Assembly: GCA_039000515.1 (NCBI GenBank)
Contig: JBCFYV010009882.1
Coordinates: 61,910,317 to 61,974,316 of the forward strand
DNA length: 64,000 nt
Origin: Timema cristinae
Taxonomy: Eukaryota; Arthropoda; Insecta; Phasmatodea; Timematidae
Direction: 5' to 3'
This document shows, one piece after another, positions 39,801-51,800 of the stretch. Every line of letters begins with the position of its first letter. The stretch's first letter is position 1. The translations under genes and the position numbers were made by a program. The notes beneath the pieces were generated by a model, which was not told the DNA's origin, did not search any database, and saw nothing but the letters and a program-made list of their open reading frames with translations.

Positions 39801-42800
39801 AGATATTGTAATAAATTCGAGAACGTATTTGGCCATATCTACGAGAGCCAAGACAAATTGATGCATACAAATATTTACAGTGAAATGACGGTACTCGGGA
39901 AGATTTTCGTTAAATTAAGTTTGATGTACATACAATCTGAGAAGGCCACATGACTTTGAAATCTCGACTGGAAGCATTAAACTCTTCAGATCCGCATATA
40001 CAATGAATATGTTTTATCATTATGCCTATAGGGCCTACAATTTAAGGTTATATAATGTATTCTCCTTTTTGTTAAAGTATTTATTACGGCACCAAATTTG
40101 GCACAAGTCTTTTCATGTTTCAAGAGTTTTTTTGTGGCTAAAAAGCAATCAGGCAGCCGTAACAAAAATAACAGTGTGATCTACTAAAGGTCTAGAGTTG
40201 TAAATTCAATAGTCGAGATGGGTATTTAGAGAACTGAAATGGTAACCGTTCGTTCGATACAACACTGTCATAAATAGGTGCATATATTTGGCACGCTTTT
40301 TTGTAACTAGCGTATATAGGTACAGGCATTAGTGTTTTCCAAATTTAAACTCTTCAGCATCATTCTTATAAGTTTCGCTACCCCCGTATTTGGTGCTGTA
40401 CACATGCACAGAGATGTAGTTCTGTCTTTCAAATCTGTCCATATATCTCATTTCCGATGGAAGAGTAAAACCGGAAAGACAACACATCCGAAAATAGGAT
40501 AAAAGGAAAGCCTTTTTGATTTTCCGGTTGGTTGATTGAGGCATGATAAAATAGACATAAAAAAAAAACATTGCCATCTTCCTTCCCCCATATTAACCAA
40601 AGATTTTCGTTTTGTTATAGTTACAGGGAATCTAACTCCTACACAAATCTTGTATTTAAATTTATTCGAGATAGTGATCCACTTAACGAGTGTGTTGTTT
40701 TACATACAACCCGAGTCTCTAGCGGTAAAGTCCTCATGGGGCGAGGAGTGGGAAGATAGTCATATTTTACTATACCTCTTCAAGGACTCTCAGGTCTATT
40801 ATCTCACATGAAGTTGTGTTTAAGTAGGCCTTTTATATGCTACCTTCAGTTGGATGTCAAGATTCACAGATGAGCCTGCAATATACATTTAATGGTTTGT
40901 TTGTACATGATTCCTCCGTCTTACGTACTACACTTGGTGAAGAACTGATAGGTTAAATCGTTTTTAATCCAATAGGTTGATTCTAATTGTTTTATAAGGA
41001 GTCATAATATTTCTAGGAATATTCAGAACTAAGAGAATACCCCGTCCAGGTTTTGTTAATGGGTATTTAATCTTTGAATATATTCATTTATATAACTCTG
41101 TCTCGTTATCAACTCGTTCGAGGTCTGAATCAAGCGAAGTATATGCTTGATATAAGCTTTAAATACCTAACACTCATGACGTGCTATATCGTGTCTTAAG
41201 TAATAAATTAACAGATTTAAATAATAATATTTTATAATCCCTACAGTATAAAATATATATCCCTTTGTCTTCTGAGTCACGGTAAAAGGAGATTTTGGGC
41301 GTGTTTATTTAGCAGGGGGCTACTTACAAATCATTTGCGCTATGCTCCACTAATTATTTAATTGCACATGACTTTCCCTTTGTAAAACTCAAGTTTGTCA
41401 TCCATAGAGTTCTCTTAAGCCACTGTTATATATAGAGACACCGTAATTGGTTTACTGGTGTCGTGAAGAGAGAAGAATAAGGGTCTTGAACACACACACA
41501 CACACCCTTGAAAGAGACGATAGCTGTATTGCTGTTTGCCGAGATCCTCTTGCAGACTACAGCCAGTTCAGCCTTGCCATTGTCTTCCAGTTGAGTGTTG
41601 GCAATCAGCGAAACTCTCGGAGGAAAGAACACGTGGTTTTCCCCTTCCAAAAAAGATAACAGTCGTAGACCAAATCGTTTATGAATAGCCTTGAGTCTCG
41701 TTACCCTAAAATTACCCTCCGACTCTAGCTTGGTGAGATTTACGAATTATCTCTATCCCTCTACAGACCTCAACACGATAGCTACGTACTCATTCGACAT
41801 GTCTATGAACGTTAACCAGTATGTATCAGATTTGGGGAGTGAGCCTCACGCATTACCAGCTCAAGTTATTTCATTCGACGATCTCGGACTCAGTATATAT
41901 ATTGTATAAGTGTACAGACTGGATGGTAAGTAAGAGTGGATCATATAGCTATGTGTGTTTGATTGGTAATGGATAATCTGTGAAAAGAATCAATTGAACT
42001 TTTTGTAATTTCAAACTATATTATTACTGAATGTTCTAGTTCCTGCAGCTATAATATCTTTTGGACACACTATGTCTGTCAGACGTCGAGGCTCTGTTCA
42101 GATGCCTTGCTTGGCAGTTGGCATCCCTTTACCCGAACGACATTGGTTCAACGTAGAGGGCATCCATTTAGCAGGAGACCCATTTACTATTCAGTCTGAT
42201 GGTACTCTTCATATTATTGAAGTTCAACGTCAACATCAAGGAAATTATACATGCTCCATCAGCAACGCTAACGGATCAGATCAAATCACCTACTTTCTTC
42301 GGGTTTTAGGTAACATTTTAGTTTATCTTATTCAGTAAGCTTGGATTTTTTCTAATAGTTTTCAATAATTAAAAATAGGTTTGGATGTACATATCAAATA
42401 ATTCATTAGAGATGAAAGATTGTAGAATAAATGATAAGCTTGGTAAAATTAATATAAAGGTATTTATATATATTCGAATAAATTAAAGTTTCAGAATATA
42501 TTATAAATTTGATAAGAGATAATATAAAGAGCCCCAAGTTCATCCTTGTATATTAATTGGTTGTATAGACTCTATAGGTCCTTTAAAATTATATACCAAT
42601 CCCAACTCTAACAACTAATAATTTAAGTGGTAGTGCATCATTAGACAAACTAATACCTAATATTACTAAGATATTAAAAAAATAACAATAATCTCTCAAA
42701 ACATTGAATCATAAAATGTGTTACTAATTTAATTTCATTCAGATGTTTCTAGTAATCAAAATTAAATTAAAAATAATTATTGAAATGCAAAAAAAATAAA

Positions 42801-45800
42801 AAATTGACCGTGATATAAAATTAAATAATTGAAATGTTACGTGGGGATGAAATTCATTGTATGTAAATAAAACAAATTAAACTCATTTTTAAAATTAAAC
42901 GTACCAATCATGAAATCTGATACTTAATTACTTAATTTATCAATTGTAATATGATGGTATGCCACTAAGATGCTATACATATGCTGTCACCTCATATACT
43001 TGAAAAGATACATATTCCATTTTAATAAAGTATATTTATTCGAAAAAAATATTGTTCTTTGAATTTAACTTCATGATCTTATTTACTTATTTTATTAATT
43101 GCATATGACTTAAACATAATCAAAGGTTATCAAACTTGATATAAAATGTAAGTATACTGTACATGATTACTAAAAAATTTATGGTGAATCTTCGCTCTTG
43201 TAATTGGTTAACCCCAAATTAAAAGGGACAGTAAATTGCAAATGTTAGTGGTATATATTGACAGCTTAAGAAAAATTGCACCCGGGAAAACTTTACCTTC
43301 CCAGATAAAAGGGCAAAATTTTGACCTCCTATCAATCATAACAACATTAGGTGGCAAAAATGCGCCCCATACACTGTTTTACACACTTACAAAACAAGTA
43401 CAAAACAAGTGTGGCCCCACAGCTATAAGTTGCAAGGTGTGGGATCAGGAGATCAGGCCAGCCATTCAATGGGCTCGTTGTGCCCAATCCATCGCCTGGG
43501 ATAGAATTTGTCCAAATGGCGTCTTACAGCATGGTCGTTATATACAGGGGCTCAATTCTGAAGCAGTCACATGTTCATCCACTTTTCTAGCGGAACATCT
43601 TCGAGTAGTTGGGAGAGAATGGTGTGCATGAAGTGTAAGTAGTCTTCACCACGTAGTCACACAAACATTTCATAAGGTCCAAGTAGAATATCCCCCCCGA
43701 CTCATGCCCAAAGGTTGATGGAGAATTTGATATTGTGAATGAACCTCCAGGATGGCATTTGAATTTGTGTTGGCCCAAATGTGCTGGTTGTGGAGATTGA
43801 AACTTACATTTCTGCTTCATTCATGACCAGTACTCTGCTGGGAAATTGTTAATCTTTGGCGTAGTGGTGCAGCAGCCACTGGAATAATGTCCTACGGCGT
43901 TCGAAATCGAGAGCTTGATTCAACTCCTACAGAGATTGCAAATGAAATGGGTATAGTAATTAATCATGTACGCTCCTTCACATGGACTTCTGTAATGTGT
44001 GGAGACGTGTGGCTAATCACCATGTACTTGAATCTGGTCAGCGTTCTATACAATGCAGAGTTGCCTCTTCCACTGCAATATTCCTGTAACGTTACGGTTT
44101 ACCAGCGTTGAACATATACAAGTTGACTGTATTCCGTTAGGTGACGATTCAGTTCCACAAATGTCCTTGGATTTGAGTGTCTTTGTACAGGAAAACGTTC
44201 AATATACGAACGAGCAGCGGCAGAAGAAACCTTTCGTTCTTCATTGTAAATCAGAATCATATTTGTCAGTTCCTCGTTTGTATTTTGCTACCTCATTTTA
44301 CTGGCCACTTTCAAACACAGCAAGTAGCTGAGCTTGACGTTCCATGTTTCTAGTACGCCGAAAAACGCATGTGCAATGCTTCCCCGTAATCTTACCATAT
44401 CTTGATAATGAATCGGTCACAGTAATATGTTGTTATGAGACTTATAGTTTGTTTGTGTGTGTAGATCCTTCTGCACAACTTTATTGTTTACAATTATTAT
44501 GAATCACATATATATTGTATATGTCATTGTAAAATTTTATTGCTAATAAAGTTTAAGGAAAGGAAAACTAAATAGGGGTGGCAATGCGACAAATGATGTT
44601 AAAAAGTGATGAATAGGTAGGAGTGGAAAAGACAGAGAAGCTGAAATTTCTCTCCTGCCATATAATTGGTTTTAAATCAACACCTCGATGACCAATGCCC
44701 CACCCCTAGATACGCTAGCTACAACTTTAACAACTGTCCCCTCTCAACTCCAAGATCATGCCATTTATGGCATCATCTCTTCCTGAACGTTCCTTCCCTC
44801 TCCCGCCCCTAAGATATCTAGATTTTTTGATGCCCTCCAAGCCACTACTCTATTTTTCCTTTTCCACCCTGAGATTCTCCAGTTTTTGAATGCCCTATTG
44901 TACATTACTTTGTATTATGAACATATCAGGACATGTGCAGACCTCTAAATTTGGCCACGAAGACTAGTAATTACAAAGGGGTAATGATACACCATTACAA
45001 AATTATTGATGTGGTGACCTCTACATTGAGGACCTATTTGAGGAAAAGAAAAATATCAATACCTAGATCTGAGGACAATCGATTGTGATGTCGCTACATA
45101 TTGTGGGGGGAAGGTAGTGTTTGACATGAAATAGAATATCTAGTATATATTAATGTTGCAGTATAGACTAAAAGACAGGTACGTTTACTTTTGGAACAGG
45201 GACCTCTTTGAGTGCAACTACATAATCTGTCCTCCATCACCTCACCTTTTGAGGGAGTGCTCGCCATCACAGAACACAATGTTTCCTTCGCTCTATTTGC
45301 TGTCACCACCAATTTACAAAATTAGATGACGACGCCATTGCGAGCTGTTGACACTACCACCCAATACTCTTCAGAGCCTATTCTATTCAAACCTGTAGGC
45401 CCTCGGAAGATGCCACCCTTCAACTAACTCCTACAAATTTATTCACCGTTGTTCTTCCTGACGCACCACCTTCCCCAATAAAAGGTGTTCCCCACGACGC
45501 CCCACTGGGCTGTCCGTGACAGAGTGGAATAAAATATTTTCAAAGTCTATGACAGTATAATGATTATGAACTAGTATATCTAAGAGTGATATAACTAATT
45601 ACGAATAAAATAACTAATTGGAACGGTGTTAACTCTGTAGTGAGTATACATTTTTTCCTTTGAAGATAACTTTAATAATGAGTATAATTTAGTCAAAATT
45701 GTAGCTTTTCTTCGTGAGACTAACTTTTGTATTAAATAAACTTAGTAAATAAGTTTTTTTGTGTGTGATTAAATAAGTAGTGATTACAAGGCTACTACGT

Positions 45801-48800
45801 GAGGATAACTATGAAGGGAGGAAAACTTTGCTTCTTCAGAATAACTTTGCTATTTGAGGATAACTTTGTTTTGGACAATAGCTTTGTAGCTAGGATAAAT
45901 TTATACGTGATTATAACTTTGATAATGAGCTTTAGTAAGTTTTGAAGATATTTTATCTGATAATGAGAATAACTATATAGTTAGAATGATATTTCAACTA
46001 AGATAGTTAATAGTGATAACAACTTTGATCCAGAAAGATAATCTTCACAATAGGATGTTTAAATAGTGTGGATAAAGTTGTTCTATGAGAATCAATTTCA
46101 AAATTAGGATAGCTAATTATTGAGAAAAGCTATATTCCATGCGGATAAATTTATAAGGAGGATAGTATTGTTTTATGAGGTCAACTTTAATAATTAGGTG
46201 TAATAAGTTGGATAGCTTTGCTGTTTAATTGTAACAATGTTTACCATTACAACCAATATTGTTGTCTAATCCTGTACTACTGAGAGTTGTTTGCGACAAT
46301 TTGAATGAGTACGTCTATTCTCAAATCGAGCTAAGCAAGCTCTGGTGTTTTGAAAGTGGAGGGAAAAGGCCCCGTTTTATGTCTTGACACTGTTGCCAAT
46401 ATTTCAACAGCACAACCAAACAGTGATGACAAATTGAGACCGCACATTTGCTATTATGGAAAATTAAATGCTAAGCTTATTTTTTTTCTTTCCTTGGTCG
46501 AAGGGATACGTGCGTCAATTTACATTTATTATCTTGGTGTTGAAAGAACGAGATTTTTTTAAAGCAACTAAATATCAGTTTCCGCCATTCTATTTATAGG
46601 TTGGGGAATACCTGATTGAGCTACGCAAAACTATTGATTTAGGGAATTGAAATTGGAGTATACTTTAATGGCTTGTTAAATTCATTTCCACGTTATAGCT
46701 CTAATAACGTAGGCTGAGACGTGAGCAGGTCAACCTGTCAGATGTGAACTACTACGAAACTACTATAACATCAACATTATTAAAACGTAAAATGACTTCT
46801 TAATCTCCCCAAACCATTTGAGGTCCTCATGTGATAGGGCTAAACAATTTTTAGATCGTGCCTTATTAATTGTGGTTTTAAAATAAAATAAATACAGGGT
46901 ATTAATGTGTGAAGGGATGCAATTAGTCATAGGGATAAACTTTGGGCCCGCTACCTTATTTTTGTTTAATAATAATTTACATAGACCTAATTGAAGGGGA
47001 AAAAAGTATATATATTTATATTTATTAAAAATGGTTGGTAAGTAAAAATTACTTTAGCCACTAATAAACTATATTTTATTTGAACATTTGTATATACGTT
47101 AAAGTTCAGTTTAGATTTTATTACATATTAATTTAGCTAGAATGTTTTAAACTGTTTAAAACATTATTAATTTAGCTAATTGTGTTTTAATCTGTTTAAA
47201 AAATTATTAATTTAATTAATAATTTTAAGGTGTTTAAAAATTATTAATTTAATAAATAATGTTTAATCTGTTTAAAAAAATATTAATTTAATTAATACGA
47301 AGGTTGTTAAGTTGAAATTGAGTATATTAAACTTTACAATATTATTAGATTAAAACATTATTTTCTTATATACCTTTCAACATTGCAGTTGACCGCTTCC
47401 CCGATGGGCAGGATACATTTCTAGTTCATTCTAAGAATCAACAGGGTCTACTACAAAACCCAATGAAAAACTTAAAGCATGATAAGAGTCCGAAATGCAC
47501 CGTCTAGCCAACCGCACATTTCACTATGTTAATTGAGTGTCAATATACAATAGTTTTAACGATTTTGTTTATCTTTATTCAAACATAAATTACTATTTGT
47601 TTGCCGATTTTTTTCATAAGTAATAATAATATTTATTTTTATATTATATTTTTTGCCAGCAAGTCTCACTTAACCAATGTGATATTAGTTATGAAAGTGG
47701 AACTAAATTAAGCTTAAGAAAAATGTTACAACGTTTGTGTATCGGGAGAGTGGAAAAACATTTGGAAAAAATATTCTCAATAAAGCAGCAATGATTGAAA
47801 CCCCAAACTCTCCATCAATGGCAAATCAAATTAGTTAAGGTATACGCCTCATCTAACGCACCCACTATTTCTAGTATGCTCATTATTGATTATTCTCTCG
47901 GTAAGGAAAAATTTTATTTATGTTTCATAAAATGATACTATCAGAGTTGCAACAAAACCATATTTTATTATTCTTTTTAATCTTACCAAACAATTTTACA
48001 TTTTAGTGGCACCATCAGCCCTGTTGTGCGAGTAGCCGCAACCAGCTCTGATTGGCTCCAGTTACAATGGAGTACCACTGATAATGGAGGGAGTGCCATC
48101 CGAGGCTACTTTCTTAACTTCCGGAAGGAAGAAGGAGGTGAATGGGAAGAGAGAGCCATACAACGGGATGCAACCTTTTTTAGGCTTCATAAATTGGATT
48201 GTGGCACACAGTACCAGCTTCAAATGATGGCATATAATGCTGTTGGGAGTGGTTCTCCAAGTTCAGTGGTTATTGCACACACAGATGGTGATATTCCTAT
48301 TAAGCCTACGTATTTGGACTTTATTGAAGTGAATACGAGTAATATTACACTACGCCTGAAATCTTGGGGTGATAATGGTTGTCCTATCATATCATACAGT
48401 ATCGAGTACAAGGAAAGCTCTCAGCAAGACTGGCTTACTGGTAAATATAAACATATAGATGCTTTTTGTAAATCAGATATACTATATTTCTACTTTATAA
48501 CTAAACGTTAAAACAAATTAATTTTGAAATATCTTATATTAAAAAATAAAATACTCATTAATTTATAAAAATCATATAAAAATCTCTTTTAACAATCGAT
48601 TCTACGATATTACCACGCCAAACAAATCTAGCTCTACTATGTTTAAGAGTCGCCTTAAAATACTATTAGTTTGAAAGTATTAGTCCTTGCTCTATTATGT
48701 AGTTGGGGGTGGACAAGGAAGAACGTCATCCTTTAACTCTTTCCATAGTGTGTGTATCGTCCTTACAACGTTGCACCGAGAGTAATAGAACAGGATAGTC

Positions 48801-51800
48801 TGGTAAGGCACACACAATTCTACCATCAATTTTTTGAATAGATTTGTCCATGCTTTATTTTGGGTCGTCTATGAATAATATTTAAAAAAAATTTATTCTA
48901 AATTGACAGAAAGAGTTGACTTATAATTTATTGATGTATACAGAAAGATAGCGCTAGTTCCAATTGCAACTGTTTGTTTTTTACTTTTTCGTGTCAAGAG
49001 AAAATATTGTATTCGTGAAAAAATCAATCTCGATATTATGATGAATCATTACGTTTTATGTGAAACCAAAACCAAAAAAGGGTATTAATAATTCTGTCTG
49101 TCAGTAGGTCCTTACCTGACCTTGGATCTAAAATGTTTTGATGGATTTGGTTCAAACGTGATATTTAGATTTTATAGGGCTCTACCTAAGGACATAATTT
49201 TGATTTAGAACTTAGTCTTATAATTAAGGTTAGTTTACTGATGAAAGTTTTAAATTTACATTTTTTGAAAATGGCTGTAGTGATTTAGTTTATAATGCAA
49301 ATCTGTGATTTGTTTGGCATGACAAATAGCACTGTATAATTTATTTTAAAGCAAAAATTATTTGAAAAGTGTTTATAAAAGGGAAACGTTTGAAAATTCT
49401 AAATATTTTTATAATCATTATAATGATTTTAGTCAAAATGTAGATCTGAGTATTAAGTGGTATTATAAATAAAACTTTGTAATTATTTTGGGGTAAGAAC
49501 TTGATTTTGGGTGGTTTTCTAATGAGAGATTTTCTTAAACATGAAATATTTTAATAATTGCTCTTGTTTCCAAATGGTCATTTTGGGGGTATTGGACACT
49601 ACTAATAAAACTGGATACTGGTTTTTTGGGTGAAAATCCCTTTATGAGTATTTTACTAATGACAGATTTTTCATAAACTTAAAATATTTTAAAAATGGCT
49701 AAAACGAGAATCTTCCAAATATGTATCTTGGTAGTGTTTGACATGTAAAATCTCACCATATAATTTTTTTATTAAAAATTCGATTAAGGTCGATTAAAAA
49801 TGACTGATTTTAAAAAAAATGAAATATTCTTAGTATGTATCTAATGATTTTGTTAAAATCGGTGTATTAGATGTGCTTGACATGTCGAATAACACCGTAT
49901 GGTACTATTGTGTTAAACATTTGTTTGAGAGTAGTTAACTAATGAGTGATTTTGGATGATTAAAAAATTCTAAAAATTGATCCAATAATGTGATTTAAAA
50001 TGAGTAGCATATCAGGTAATATTTTTGAATATAAATAATGTTATTTATTGTATTTTCATATGACAATTCTTTAGTAGGATAATGATGAAAAATTTTTTTT
50101 CTTTCTCATATCAAGATATAATAGATTTAATAATTGTGAAAAAATTTTACCTCCAGATTATGATTAATCTTTACGTATAATGTATGCCTGAACCAAAAAA
50201 AGTTAATTCTACAATTATTTCTCTCCCCATGTTTGTCTGTTTGTCCATCTGTTTATCTGTTGACATGTATCCAAAGTCATTGTATTCATTTTGTTGTTGG
50301 GCTATACCATAGAGATTTTGTTTTATTTTGACCCTAGCCCTTGAATTAAGAGTAGATTATTGATGAGTGATTTTTTTAAATCCAAAAATTTCGAAAATTA
50401 CCTTAACGATGTTGTTTAAATGTATATCTAGGGAGTAGTTGACCTCCCAAATACTAATGTATACTTGGTTGTTGGGTAAAAATTCATTAAAGGATAGTTG
50501 GCTGATGAGTGATTTTTGAAAATTTGAAATATTTTTAAAACTGCTCTTACCATTTTGTTTAGTAAGTATATCTGGTTATTGTTTGACATGGCAAATAAAA
50601 CCTTATACTTTTTTGGTGGGGGGAAGAGGGTGGGATTTTATCTGTTCAAGGGTAGTTTACTGATAAACAGCTTTTTTTAAATTTGAATTTATTGAAATGG
50701 TTTTGGTGATTCGGTTTTCAATTGATATATTTTAAGTTATTTTATACTGTAAATAAATATAGTTCTATTTTATAAAAAAATAGTAATTATATATTAAATT
50801 ATTTATGATAAATTTTTGCATAATTTGAAATTTTCTAAATAGGTAACGCTAATTATATTTTTCGAATTCTTTTCAGGGGGATTGGTTTACATGGTCAATA
50901 CCATTGTATCTTTTTTTCCTATTATAAATTAATTTAAAGGTATGCCTGGATCATAAAGAATATTTGAAAGTTTTTGAAATTGGCTTTAAAGATTGAGCTT
51001 AAAATAGTTATTTAGGACTATTATTCATCATAGATAGAAACAAACCTTTTCAAATATTTTACAACTTACAAATACTTATAGGAAAGTTTACAAATAACTT
51101 ATTTTTGAACATTTGAGATTTGTAAAGAATATTTGAAATATTTGGTTTAAAATTTATATATAAATATTGTATTGTGCTTAAGAAGATGGTTCTTTTGTTC
51201 TTATAAATAAAACTTACATAGGGGTAATTTTTTTAAATGTCTAGTTTTGAAAATTTTCTTTTAAGTTATTTGAAAGTTTGTGCTATTGTTTCGTATCACT
51301 TATTAAATGGGTGATGTGCCTCGATACTCGCGCGTGAATGGATAACTTCTTGATAGGAGTAAGCTATCTTCAGGTACATGTCACTGGCGACAGGCAAACA
51401 TATAAAACAAATATCCTACACAGCACACGTTCAAATTATCAATAATCTAAGAAATGATTATTACTCTTGATTGTTTAAATTCTGGCTCAAAGTTTCTGTG
51501 TGTGGTTAGATAACCTTACACTACTATTTTTAAGATATACAATATAAAATTTATTCTGAATATACCAATCTTGAAGGGAGGCCTATATAGAGTGCTCTTA
51601 TTTTTGTACCCACGTGCAATTGCATTACAAACTTGTATTAATGTACGGCACAGATTTATCTGATTACCAAACCCTTCCTTCCCCTCTGACAAGACATCTT
51701 GTGAATTGGGGAATGCCAGGCCTCCACCGTGGTTCGGATTCCACGTTAAACTGTAGGTCCTTCATTTCATCTCACAATCACCCTACCATTACACATTAGC

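Larger units (their letters stand above)
35322..42039 (+). other. Dscam intron, 6.7 kb
   Basis: It holds a Harbinger element at about 36158-39033. Open frames at 39566-41909 have no recognised homology and differ in composition from the exons. A CA tract lies near 41490-41505. Nothing else was recognised. Confidence 0.8.
42310..48006 (+). other. Dscam intron, 5.7 kb
   Basis: It holds a - strand mariner-like remnant (43200-44340), a GATAACTTTG-type degenerate repeat (45640-46250) and an AT-rich tandem array (47100-47300). A more GC-rich stretch at 44580-45540 was not recognised. Confidence 0.8.

Noticed and set aside
43236..43631. 131-codon + strand open frame
   Set aside because: It lies opposite the - strand mariner-like remnant, whose motifs ([13 protein letters not shown]) explain the interval.
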